From assembly GCA_033063855.1 (NCBI GenBank), contig CP093830.1, positions 4,526,854-4,590,853 of the forward strand: a stretch of 64,000 bases of DNA, read 5' to 3'. Numbering within the stretch: position 1 is the first letter of the stretch; the number at the start of each line of letters is the position of its first letter. Shown one piece after another: positions 1 to 12,143 of this stretch. Made by a program: the position numbers and the translations under genes. Source of the stretch: Smittia aterrima. Taxonomy: Eukaryota > Arthropoda > Insecta > Diptera > Chironomidae. The notes beneath the pieces are model-generated. The model was not told the origin of the DNA. It saw nothing but the letters and a program-made list of their open reading frames with translations, and made no database searches.

Positions 1-894
1 ATCTCTTAGAATTTACTCGGCTCGTGTTCGTGAAGATGTTTCGTGGAAAAATGTAGAAGCGGATGAGATCAAAGGAAACTCTCCGATGAGTTCATTCTTC
101 TTATTTTAATTAATGTTCCGACTGAAGAATTCTCACCTTCAGACCCAACTCAAACAGACAACCACACGAGCCACTCGTCCTTCACATAGTTCACCTTAAA
201 CATTTTCCTCAAATCTCCGCTCAAGTATTACGGGAAGTAAATTAAACATTCTTTTCAACATTAGCCATCCGACAAGGAAGGAAAAGGAAACTGAGACAAA
301 AAAGAAAAAGTTTCCTTAAGAACTAGACGACACGACAACACATCACTCGAGTTCGTTTGCACCCGAAAGCAAGAAGAGAAGATTTAATTTCTTGAAAATG
401 TTTTTGTCTTGGGTTAGACAGAAAGAATTTTTATCCTGCTGAAGATGCCAACTGCAACACAATCGTAAACACTACATAACGAGAAACTTCATTGTTCATT
501 CTCCTCCGAGTGTTATGATATGGCAAATAATTTTCTTGAAGCGTAAAGAGAACAAGGAGAATCAACCGAGTCGAGAAAGAGGGAAGCGAGTTAAGTTCAT
601 AAGTTTTAAATGGGGTGACTAGGCGTAATTATCAAGTTATCAAATTAAGTTTAGGGGGCAAGGACATGGAATGAGTTTAGTTCAAAATTACGTAACTTTC
701 TATTGGAATGAGTTAATTGAAAGGAAATGAGATTTCCAAAATCACAAAATAAATTTGTTTCTTGAGGATCGAAAACATTTTCAAAATCCTTTTGTGTGTT
801 AGAGAAAATGTTTAGTCGAAATTCCAATTAAGTTCTGCTCTCACCTCAAAAAAATAAAACATTTTCAAGTTCGTTATTTGAATGGAAAGTCCTT

Positions 895-1130
895 GTTCCG
901 ACCTGATTAGTCTTGTTGATTAAAAATCTTGAAGTTTGACCTTTAGACTCAACAAAACAAACTTTAGTAACAAGACTTCAGTTCTCGTTCGAGTCAGACT
1001 TTAAAACAATTAGAAAACTTTCCATAAAATAGTTGTGACCTGAATAAATCTCATGTCTTGCTGATTAAAAATATCAGAGAATGACCTCAACTTTATGTTT
1101 GACATATAATTGTTATAACAAAACTGGGAG
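895..1130. repeat. Degenerate direct repeat (two ~50 bp units)
   Basis: The segment starting with GACCTGA at about 900 and the one starting at about 1036 share the order GACCTGA, then TCTTG(T/C)TGATTAAAAAT, then TGACCT, with small insertions between the blocks. It looks like an old local duplication. No function is apparent. Confidence 0.35.
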
Positions 1131-4100
1131 AAACTATAGCAATGAAACATTGAGGATTTTATCAAAACGATTGCAGTTCGTGTGGCTTTCGAATTTATTG
1201 CGGGAATTCTGATAAATGAACGAGACTTTACCGCAAAAGGCAGCAGAGAAAAATGATAAAAACAGGAGAGAAAAAAAATGGGGACTTGCAATCGAGATGC
1301 AATCATACATGTTGTCATAACGTGGAGAAAAGCAGAGAAAGAGATGAACACAAAGTTTGAAAAAAATGAGTGGAGACTGCAGCAGAACTCGATCCCCCGC
1401 ATAATTTTTTCCTCCTTCGCTTTCCTCGCATCCGCATTGAATTTATCGTTGTGAGATTTATTTCGAATTTTCTTTTTTCCGATTTCTCTCTTTTTGTTTC
1501 TCGCTGCCGTTGTCAAATGAAGCACATTCATGATGCAGCAGCTTTTTAGCAGTATTGTTGCTGGAGTCTCTGCATACCTAATTGAGTAAATTGCAACGTA
1601 TTCAAGTCAAAATGTTATTCTGCTGTCATGACAGAGCGGATTACAATTTTATAAATCCCTGCAAAGCGAGAATTTGCTGTCATTAATGTTTTACATCATC
1701 AAGCGGCATTGTTTTTGAAAAATGGAAACAAACACGAATCTCTGCAGATTGTTCCACTTTAACAATTCATTTTGAGAAGCTTTGAATGCAATGAAGGAAA
1801 GAACAAAACTGTCTGGCATCGATCAATCAAGAATCTAAGCGAAGTCAACGAGACAGAAAATCCCAAAAATAAACTGCTTGGCAATTCATGAGCTTTACAT
1901 TGAGAATAAATATTTTAATGACTCGGAATTTCCTCTTAGTTCCTCTCTCTCTCGCTTCGAATAATTCCGATTCATTCAACAAATGTGAATAAATTTCCAT
2001 CGTCATTCATCTTCGATGAAACTTTTATTGATATAACTTCGTCTGATGCGATTAAAATTTCATTTATTTTAATGTGAGGATGAGAAAAGCTCATGACGTC
2101 GACATATTCATGTTGAAATTTATTCGCATCGCTCGTCTTTAAATCACCTTCGTCGACATGATTGGCATCATCTTTAATTCGTTGTCAGCACGAGCTTTCA
2201 TGAAGCAACACAGGGAGTGGCTTTTCAAGCCGTTTTTCTCAATCGAATAAAAAAATACTTGAAAGACGAAATTTGTCAGAATCAACTGGAGTTGATCAAC
2301 GCCGTTTGATTCATTTTAGATTGATTTTGTACAAATTGAAATTACTAATGCTTCTGGATGATTAAACGATTTGTATTACTCTCGAAACATTAAATCTTAA
2401 ATCATTTACCTCAGAAATCTGCTTTTGTTTTATTATCCATGGTCTCTATTGTCGAGATTTCGCCTTTGCAATTCGATGAACAAACAACACTTTGGCATAA
2501 AGCACTTGAGATGCTTTAGCTCACTTAACTTTATTTATGTTTTCAATGGATTAAAGTTTGAATTCCATTTCATTCTATTGTTCATTTGGTGCCATTAAAA
2601 ATGAATCAAAAAAGTTTCTTTTCTGTCCTCAAGAGTCTTCGTCTCCTTATTTGTTCAGTAGCATTCGTGATGGAAACTTTACTCAGTTCAACAAACAATC
2701 AAACTTCGTGTGTTTGTGTTCAACCTGAAAGCAAAATTTAAAAACATTCAAGTCGCACTTCCGAGAATTTCAAAGCACATAAATTTTTAATCAACGAATA
2801 CATTTTTCTGGTAAAAGCACGCGAAGACACGAAATTTCATTAACAAATCTTATCACTCAACGTAGCGCTTAGCGGCGGGGAGTTGAAGGGGAAGGAAAAA
2901 ATATAATAGCACTTGACATTCTGTATCCTTTTTCACGTCTTTGTTCCGTCGCTCTCGACATCGAGCAAATCGCATAACGAATTCCGATGCTTCCTTTCCT
3001 AGCTCATCAATCAAACTTCTTTTTATATTATTCTCTCCCCAGCGCTTTTCATCTTTTTCACCGACAAAAATCTTCACAAATTATGCGGCAAAGGGAGCGA
3101 GCGGAGAAGGAAAAAAAATGTTTCTTGAATGCATTAAACTTTTCTTCACGTTTGATTTGAAAATAATTTGTGTGAGTCTCGAGCGAGCAAATTATAGAAA
3201 TCATTTGAACTCTCGAGCCTTTCTCACGCAATCCATTCAACAAATCAATATTTTCTCGGCTCTTTTATGTAAATTGAGTGAAATTTTCCCACACACACAA
3301 TTTTCTTCCTTTTCTTCTTCTCCCTCCTCCAGAGAGGCTCGCATCGAAAATATATTAATCGATTTTTTTTCTGCTCAGCTCCTGCCTTATTTTATCATCA
3401 TCCACTTTGATTATCGCTTGGAAGCTTTCAATCATTTAGATCCAATTGCGGCTTTCGAATTTTTCATATCAAGCGTGATTTCCATTTGATGATTGGTAAA
3501 AATCCGAATGAAATCGCTTTTTTCCGGGAAAATCCCTAAAGCTTGGCATTGTAGAAATTTCTTCACAACAAAAACTTTCTAAAATGCTTCTTCTCACTGA
3601 ACACCAAAGATAAATTCCAGACAAACCGTTTCGACTGCTGCGAGTGTCACTAGTAAACTGATTGAACCCACGATTTGCGAGACTACAAAACGTTCGTTGA
3701 GTTTCCATTTCTGCGCCGTGAACGACTTTTCATTATAAATTCTTCCGGCCGCGCACTTCGTTCCAAGTTTGGAATTGGAAAACGAGTCGAACGAGAAGAG
3801 GAAAACAAAATCTCGGCTTCCGATGAAGCGAGCTCAGTTATTTCTCGTGAAACTTATGTTTGAACTTGTGTCACTAGTTCAAACATTTTTCATTGATGTT
3901 GTTCCGGAAATGTGCGACGTCGATGAATTAAAAATTAAACGAAACCAACAAGGAATTAGTGGCAAATGCAATTTTAGGATATTTCGTCAGTGGAAGAGTT
4001 TGCTATAGTCTCTTCCGTTCTTTCCACTCGGATTTCTTTTTCCTGCAGCTGTTATTTGACGAATCGTGTAAGGTCATGATTCCGACTATTTTAGTTCTCG

Positions 4101-7100
4101 CAACTTAACAAAAGCTCAACTAATGTAAACACAAAAGAAAGGATTTAAATTTTCTTTGCGATTAATTTCAATCTTCTTGCTCGTTTCTGGTTGATAAGAC
4201 TTTAAAAAATCTCTCACAAAGATATCACGTAGCGATTGCTGATGAAATTTCATTCTCCTCTAATACACGCTGGCTTTGTAATTTATTATCTTAGCGCATC
4301 GTCGCTTCGAAGTTACAGGCTTTGACATTGATGAGACAAGCGGAAATATTTTGCTCACATTCCGGAACGATTGAGAATATTTCAAGCGTTGTTAATTACC
4401 AAATTTAAAAAATTGATTAATTCAATTTTTAATGTGATGCATGAACTTCCTGGTCTTCTTCAAGTTATTGAATTTCAAGAAAATAAAACAGTTTGGAAGT
4501 CATTCGCTTCCTCAAGAAGCCAGCATGCATTTTAGAAATGAAATACGAGAACAATATTCGACATTTGCAAGCGTCATAAATAAATGAAAAAGAATTGAAA
4601 ACGGAGCTCGTACTCTGAGCTAGCAAATGCATCGTTCGGTTCGGAATCGGGAGAAATCTCTTTTATGATATGATTCAATATTTTTGCTCCATGGCGAATG
4701 TAATAACAGACAAGTTTTCCTTCTTTTCCGACACAAATAAAAATTGCTGAAGATCGCAAATACGGTTTTGCTCATAAATAAAACTTCTGTTATCTGCAGA
4801 CGAATTTTTTTACTCTCCCCGCTCGCTTTCTATTCTTTACAAAAAGGGACAAGAGTTTAGAAGAATTTTATGCAAACTCACTGCAGCGATGTCTAAGGAG
4901 AATAATTCAAGAGCTTGCTCCTTCACTTCCTTACAATTTTTCTTCGAGCTTCGACATTAAAAAAGCTTTTTTCCCTAACAATGGAACCTTTCTAACTCAA
5001 TTATGTCAACAACCGAGCTTACCAACGATTGTCTGAATTGTGATTCTTCGTTTCAACCAAAAAAATGTTTCCACAAATTGACGTGTTTATTTAATTTTTT
5101 CCGATTTCCCTTCGGAGAATTTGATTAAATCCCGTGAATTCAAATTATAAAACATGATAAACTGTTTCCATTTAATCCATTCACATCTTGATGAGCAGCG
5201 CAGATTGCATGATAATGCGCTCGTTTATTTGTATGAGCTGGCTCGGTAGTTGCTAGACGTCAGAAGTCATTTATTAAACTCAACATTCGCAGAGCGTTAC
5301 ACGTTAATTTCATTATGTCGAGTGATGATAAAAAAAAGTTTCCAACACAAATTTTAATTCATCATTTAATGACACAAAAAACAACATTTCCCAGCTTAAG
5401 TGGAATTAATTCTTCTCGCGAAGCTGAAAAAGGTCATCGAGAATTATGTTTTACTCGCGCGTTAATCTGCTTTCCAATTGCTTTTCCTCTTCGCCTTAAC
5501 GCTGAGTTGACAACAAAGTTTTGATGAGAAAGGCTTTCGCAATGGACTGACAATATAAGTAAAGTGACGATATAATTTGTTCTAATGAGAATCTAATGCT
5601 CATGACATGTTGTGATGACATTCCCACTCTCGAAAAAGAAGAAAAAGGAAATTTCGGTTATGAAGCATGTGATCCAATAATTAAATAGTCGTTTATAAAC
5701 ATGGAATACAACATTTAATAAAACTCTCGCTCGAAAGAGGAAAAAAAACTTCAAATCAGATCACAGCGGATATGAAGAAAGAGAAGCGAGACAGCTTTTC
5801 ATACGAAGCTCTTTTCTCTCATGCACCACTGAGGCTAATAATGCCTCGGAAAGTTCAGATTCTCCATATTCTGATTTTGTTTTATTCAATTTAGAATTAA
5901 AATTTTAAATTGCAAAATTTATATACGCTGAGGTCATGGATAAACTTTTAATCTAGATTGTCGATTAATAAAAGCTTTCAATTCTTCTATTTCAATGAAA
6001 ATAAAACGTTTGCAACGATTCAAACTTCAATCATTGAAAATCTAATTTATTTAATCTATGAACGATACACAAATGTTGCTACTTCTCTCTTGACTTATTT
6101 TCTATGCACAGAAGCTCTTCCCGATCATGCATAAAAAAAAGAAGAATATTGAGAACATAGAATAATGTTTTGGAATTAAATTATTTTATTCATTCAAGCA
6201 GCGCAGCGGAACACAAGAGAAATCCAATTTTAATTTCAGCAGTTTCGAAAGGAAGCAGCTCGATTCTATGTAGAAATCGGAGAGATTTGCTCACTCTTTC
6301 ATTTTGTATTTGATTTATATGCACGTGTGTTTTCTGTGTATTTAACAAATTAGATTTCGCCAATTATTTGATTTCTTTGCTCCTTTTTTTGCGCTCTCCG
6401 AGCATCACCTTCGATGCTGCTGTGAAATTAAAGCGAGAAAAATCTGCTAACATTGAGCAGCCGGCGAGTTTCGCATCAAATCGCTCATAAAAAATTGATT
6501 TAACAGATCAATTTAAATTCTAATAACAGTCATGATACCATGACAGTGCTTTGACATGCCGTCGTCCACCCGAACAAAGAGAACGCGATAATTCCATTTG
6601 CATTAATCGGAGCGCCGAGGCATTTTCGAACGTAATTTGTCGTCGCCATTCACGCAATAATGAAAATTGCCCTCGCTCCATCTCCTCGAAAGCGTACGAA
6701 CGCAATCAAACCCCGAGGATTTCACTTGATAGCGTGAAATTATGCGGAGTAAATCACAATTTCGCTGAAAATATGATTAATATTTAAACCATTCTGATGA
6801 TTGTTTTTTCGCTTCTCCCTTCCGAGAGGCTTTTCTTCGCATCGGAATAATTAATAACCTTTCCTTGCTTTGGTGATTTCTCTTCTCCTCCTTAACTTCT
6901 CTCCGATGCGAAAAACTTTAACGACGAAGGAAACTTAATCAACACGAAAATAATTGATTTCACTCTGTGAAGTTTCGGAGTCTAGTTCCGAAGTTGAAAA
7001 GAATGTCAAACAAATGGAAAATAAGAGCGCAGCAGATAAAAAAATCTGCTTAATTTACATCGACTGTTAATGTTGCAGAAAAGAAACCGAAAAAGAAGCG

Positions 7101-10100
7101 AACCTAATTAAACAACTGCCAGTCGTTGAGACAACCCAAAAAATGAAAATTTACATAAAGTTCGAAATCATAACTCGGAGCGGCGTGGAAGAGAAAGCGT
7201 CGAGGAGAAAGAAAAGGTGGAGATCTTAATTGTCCTGACAAGAAAAACATTTTAGGAGAAAGTCCAAGAAAGGATTCGTGACCTTTTCTCCTTTTTGCAG
7301 GGGGCGAATCGTGAAGAATGAAAAGGCAGAAACATGAAACGGTCGAGTGAACGCATTGAAACCGGTTAAGCAAGAGATATTGGAAGGCAATTACATCGCT
7401 TATCGATCAAACGACGCTTTAGAGAAATCAAAACATCAGAAAATCATCTCTCGATGAATTGAAAGCATCCGGATTGTCTTCCGGTCCTTATGAGCTCCAC
7501 TTTTTTTCCTTTATTGTTCTGTTCTTTCTTTTCTTCTCAGCCATCCGCCATTGTCTTTTTCCACCCAACTTCTTCTTTTGCCCCATCATTCCGTCCAACT
7601 AGACAGAAGAAGCACAAGCGAGAGAGTTGTTTTGTTTGCCGACGAGAATTATCTTTCATGATTGTCATTTTTCGTTTTTTTTTTCTTTTCTTTATTCGAC
7701 TCTCATTGAAAACATCAATTGCGGTGCGGAGAGAATCATTAAGATATCTGCAAGATGGATTTTTTATCGACGAAATTAGAGCGAGATTGTAGAGGCCTCG
7801 TCCTCCGAAAATTGCGGGATAATCGTGAAACGCAATAAAGGAAAATCCGCACTGAAGACAAAGCAAGCGAGCGAAGTCGTTCTATGGAAAATATTCAACG
7901 ATGCGATGTGTTCTGATCCACTTCCTCAAAGTAAGACGCTAGATAATCTTTGAAATATTCAATATTTCCATGAAATGAATAATAATGAGGCCAGTTTTCC
8001 TTTTTCTTGCCTTTTTTTTTCTTTCTATAACCAAACTTATAAAGTGAGGAATTTTCTTCTTTTCTTCAATGGAAAGGAATGTTTACGGGGAATATTTGTG
8101 GAATGCAAAGAGTAAGAGAGAGGGAGAGAAGCCTTTCCGCTTATAATCTCGAATGGAATGTTTAGCCGAAGATATTTTCGATATAAACAAATGGAGAGTA
8201 AAGCCTTTTACTACTCGTGCATGAAGGCCATTCAGCCACGCACGAAACGAGCACGCTTCGCAAAATCGACCGACGACATAGCTGAAGTTGCGCTCGACCT
8301 CATAGCATAACAAAATACTCTTTAGAAAGCAATTAAAATTCAATTTTCGTCGAGTCTCGAGCGGAAGCCAAAGCCAAACTCGATAAATTTCTTGAAGATG
8401 CCATTATTTAATAAGACAGTTCATTATCAGACATGATATGAAAGCTTAATGCGTGTGTTTCGTGTCGACAAACACAACGAATAAATAAAACGTGACATAG
8501 AAAGAACATCGCTCTGCCAATGCTGGAGAAATAATTAATGCATCATGATGATTTTCCATTAGAGATTCATGGGATTCTTACACACAATGGATAGCACATC
8601 AGACCTTTATTAGGAATTTATGAGATGCTCCCCATTCTCTCCTTTCACGAAACCACTAAAGACGACGATGACACAGGAACTTTCATGCTATCAATTGTCT
8701 CAAGAGTTGAGAGAAAACGGTGACGATAAAGGAAACATTAAGTGCTTTAAAACCGAACGACAGACCGAATGCTTTGTGTTGAAGCATGTCGAACAACGTC
8801 GTAAGTTACAACAAACTTCACTCGTGAATCAATGGGAGACAAGTGAACGAGTCATCAAAAGTGTGTGTGCTGTTCATTAACGACATCACTTAAACCAAAT
8901 TGCCGAGGAAAACATGAAAAGTTTTGTACTTGAAACCATCGAATCGGCTGAACTTTTCGATTAAATTTCGAGAATTTCCAAGATATTCTCGTGAGCCTGG
9001 TCAGCAAGCTTCTTCCGTAACGAATAAAACATGAGCCGTGTTCTCATAAATTGCGATTGGGCCGTTGAGAATTGTTTCAGCTTCGAGATACAGGGCGTGC
9101 TTAACGAAGAGAAGCTCAATCATTCTTAACTTGCACTTCAACACTTTCAGGCAATCGAACTTTCACATCAAAACTTTTCTGAATCATTAACTAGGTCAAC
9201 AGCCCGTAAGCCCTTTCTCCCTTAATTCGAAGAGCAAAGAGAAAGTGAACTTAACAAATTCGCGTTCTCATTCTTCTCGTCTAATGTGATAACTTGCACA
9301 CAGCAATAAATTTTTCGTGGAAAAACTTTTCTTTCCACCTTTAAGAGCACAAAGGAAAAAGTTTTTGAGATGAAACTTCTCGTGTAAAACAAGCACGATA
9401 ACGAGAACACATTGTATAGAGAAAAGGCAACACAAAAGGAGCATCCGGAGCTTCCCCCGCTCTGCACACCTGATTACCCGATCCACACACTTGCGAATGT
9501 GTGCTTAATATTTACAATCAACCTTAATGGCTGTATTTGATTTTATGATCACGTACCATCAAAATACTTATTTCCTGATAAAGGTTTTTGAATAAAATAT
9601 ATCGAATGTTCTCCATCCGGTGTGTGTTTGCGGGAAACATGTGCACGATATTTCTTTTTGCCTCAAAGCGATGGCTTCTCCTTTTGTACCAAAGTCGACG
9701 ACGTTTTCTCTTGGTTAAATAAATCAAACATTCAAAAAGTCAAAGCAACGAAAGAGTTTTTCTCGGATGAGGACCCAAATTTCTTTGATGCAACACACGC
9801 TCGACACGATAATAAAGATTGTTAACATGACGAGAAATTGGGTCAAATCAATCGTAAAAGGTATCATCTATTATTTTGATTTGATGTAAGTATATTTATG
9901 GCTTGCAGGTAAAAGAAAGGGCGCAAGTCATGATTTCAACAACGAGTGTCGTCAGTGAATTGCGACAGTTTCCGTTGTCAAAGTAAGTTACGAATGTAAA
10001 TTGCTGATATCAACATTTATGAAGCCTTCAAAGTTTTGTTGACAGAAGCAAAAGCTTCTTTTTTCAGCGAACTTGCATAAAATCCGAGAAAGAAAGAGGC

Positions 10101-10291
10101 TTCTCGCTTCTTCGTCGCTGTTCATTACGTCAAAGGCATTATCATGTCTAAACGATTTTGCTTTTGAAAAATTGCTGAATGAGAAGCTTAGATAAGAAAT
10201 AAATTGATTTGTTATTCCCGAGTCGTTGGAACAGATTTGATTTAAAATATTTACTTCCTTTAACAATTAAAATATCAAAAATAGTTTAAGA

Positions 10292-10323
10292 ATAAAATAT
10301 TTTTCATTTCAAACTGTTCAGTT
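10292..10323 (+). promoter_or_regulatory. Candidate core promoter of the DUF1091 gene
   Basis: An ATAAAATA box at 10292-10299 lies about 28 nt before an arthropod initiator-like TTCAGTT (A at 10320). The ATG at 10341 follows about 20 nt later. The spacing fits a TATA plus Inr promoter with a very short 5' leader. The AT-rich background makes chance boxes common. Confidence 0.4.
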
Positions 10324-10340
10324 ATTTGATTTCCTCGACG

Positions 10341-11006
10341 ATGATTGCACTCAAAGTTTTTCCTCTTTTCATTTTAATTGCTTTAGTTTATTGTGGAGTT
10401 CCATTTATGAACATTTATTTGCGAAGAGTTCGTTGCAATGTTTCTGAAAAATACACGTTCAAGAATCACTCTTGTTACGCTAAATCGTTCAACAGAACGT
10501 TTTCAACGGTGAATATAATTGTTGTGAACAAACGACCCATCAACAGAATTTTCGTGAGTACTCTCATATTTCATAGCTCACAAATATTTCTTTGAGTTAG
10601 ATATTTCAGTTGAGTGTCAATATTGAGTACAAATACGGAAATATTTATCGCGAAGTCATGCACACACCTCGAATAGACTTTTGTAAAATGATGGACCAGA
10701 ATGATTTCAGCAACAAAATGCTCTCAACGATTCTTCAATTCGTCAACGATTCCGCTCCCGGTTTGGTTCACAACTGTCCCTACAAAGTTCGTGGTGATTA
10801 CATTTGAAATTTCACGAATAAAAAGTTTATTTTGACAGGAAGTGAATATTACAAAGGTTCAAATAAAAACTTCAACAATCCCATCAATTTTCTCATCAGG
10901 AGATTATCGAATGTTTTTTCACCACGAGACCTACAACGACGAATGGTATTTGACATACAGCGTTGATGCAACAGTGATCTCGTCTGAGAGAGACACGTTT
11001 GGATAA
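10341..11006 (+). CDS. DUF1091-family secreted protein (intact copy)
   Basis: Three exons, 10341-10553, 10610-10786 and 10839-11006, join in frame across GT-AG introns of 56 and 52 nt to give 185 aa. Residues 1-19 form a signal peptide (MIALKVFPLFILIALVYCG). The mature part has the DUF1091 pattern of insect proteins: an early RCNVSE region, a Cys in NHSCYAK, a central RIDFCKMM motif, then NCPYK followed by EVNIT, and a GDYRMFF strand near the C terminus. Members are small secreted proteins, widespread in Diptera and thought to have an MD-2-related lipid-binding-like fold; their function is mostly unknown. The ATG follows a candidate promoter by about 20 nt, and AATAAA lies at 11030-11035. A decayed duplicate lies 284 bp downstream. 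Family assignment is from motif recognition; ligand and tissue are unknown. Confidence 0.8.
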
Positions 11007-11029
11007 TTTTATGATAAGCTTTGTTAAAA

Positions 11030-11035
11030 AATAAA
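11030..11035 (+). terminator. Polyadenylation signal of DUF1091 gene
   Basis: An AATAAA hexamer lies 24 nt after the TAA stop of the intact DUF1091 gene. The position fits a very short 3' UTR. Confidence 0.5.
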
Positions 11036-11289
11036 ATGGTTTCAATTTTTTGGTCATTTTAAGTTTAATCGATGAAACTAATTTGAAAGTTTCACCCAAA
11101 TCCCCTCCGCAATTTCTATTTGAACACTCGCCATTATTTAGAGCTTAGTAGATTTACAATTATCGAACGAGATTACAAGATAATTGACCAAGTGTTCATA
11201 AATATTTGCTACCTGGATTTAATAATTAGAAATTCAATAAATTGGTATTTTAACATGAAACATTTTTGTTTTGCTTGATTCCATCGACG

Positions 11290-12143
11290 ATGATTCCGCT
11301 TAAAACTTCCGCGGTTTTCATTTCAATTGCGGCGAGCTTGTGAGTTTCATTTATCTGAGGTGAGTTCGCAGCAATGCTTCGACAAAATATTGTTTCGATA
11401 ATCATTTGTGCTTTGCAAAGTGTTACAACAGATAATTCTCAACTATGACGTCCTGCGGGATTCAAGTTTGTGAATTTTATTTTAAATCAAATAGTATTAA
11501 AAGTTCAAAATTTAAACTCTTTTTTCATCCAGCTCTGTTTTACATCAAAAATACTGATTAATATATCATGATGTCATGCAAATACCCCACATCAACTTAT
11601 GTCCGTTGATAAACTCAAATGATTTCATCAAAAAAAAATCAAATTTATTTCGCTAAATTCCGCAATTCTATTTTAACCTGGAGTTGCTCACAAAAGTCCG
11701 TTCACAAAGTTGTGAATGTAACAAAATCTCAATTAAAAGCAATCAAGTTTTCCTCTAGAGCGAATACAGAATTTTATACCATTTCGAAACTTTTAGTGAT
11801 GAATGGAATTGACACAACTGTCAAGGTAAGGCAACAACTGCTCTCAGCGCTCTACCGATTTGTCAACGATTCTTCTCCTGGACCAGGAGGCCTGGTTTGG
11901 TTCATATTTAGCTGTCCTTACAAGGTTCGCTCATCGATTTTTTTACAATCCGATTATTCGTTTTTAACTTAACAGGAAGTGAATATAACAAACGTTCAAT
12001 TGAAATGGACTACATTGCCATTAGTTTTCCCAACGGGAGAATACAGAATATTTTTCTATCACGAGACATACAATGACGAATGTTATTTGGCATACAGCGT
12101 TGATGCAACAGTGATCTATTCTGAGAAAGACACGTTCGGATAG
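11290..12143 (+). pseudogene. DUF1091-family pseudogene (tandem duplicate)
   Basis: This is a second copy of the preceding gene, in the same orientation. The start region (ATG 11290) parallels copy 1, including the CATCGACGATGATT context. However, codon 18 is TGA (11341-11343), and the rest of exon 1 is frameshifted with a deletion relative to copy 1. Exon 2 begins near 11533 and keeps the FVNDSSPG...SCPYK block at about 11858-11920, but ~200 bp of extra sequence interrupts it (about 11631-11828). Exon 3, 11976-12143, is intact, is the same 168 nt as in copy 1, and encodes EVNITNVQLK...GEYRIFF...HETYNDE, ending in TAG. The last exon still reads cleanly while the start does not, so the copy is either recently inactivated or maintained by conversion from copy 1. 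Confidence 0.75.
11631..11828 (+). other. Extra segment in pseudogene exon 2, resembling another DUF1091 exon junction
   Basis: Compared with copy 1, exon 2 of the pseudogene is interrupted after GATTTCATCA and resumes at GGCAACAACTGCTCTCA. The interrupting ~200 bp contains TTCACAAAGTTGTGAATG followed by TAACAAAATCTCAATTAAAAG. Its translation (VVNVTKSQLKA) resembles the EVNIT(K/N)VQ(I/L)K start of exon 3, and the codons before it resemble the end of exon 2. It is read as a decayed piece of a third copy joined without its intron. Confidence 0.45.

Larger units (their letters stand above)
1..10340. other. Gene-poor region, no supported gene
   Basis: I find no exon chain, known protein motif or RNA gene here. 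The open frames present (the longest about 180 codons, near 2941-3489 on the plus strand) have simple, Phe/Ser-rich or Lys/Arg-rich translations, no recognisable domain and no matching splice partners, so I treat them as chance. The stretch is AT-rich with many poly-T/poly-A runs. It may be intergenic or an intron of a gene whose exons lie outside the window. A degenerate direct repeat near 900-1130 and a short inverted repeat near 2281-2296 are the only structure I noticed. Confidence 0.6.

Noticed and set aside
2941..3489. 182-codon plus-strand open frame
   Set aside because: The translation is rich in Ser, Phe and Ile, with no domain, no splice partner and overlapping open frames on the other strand. 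Length alone is not enough in this low-stop context.
9904..9984. Possible small exon flanked by an AG and GTAAGT, with an internal ATG (MISTTSVVSELRQ...)
   Set aside because: The upstream donor-like GTAAGT would make an intron of only about 25 nt, and no downstream exon continues the frame; the nearby DUF1091 gene starts with its own signal peptide.
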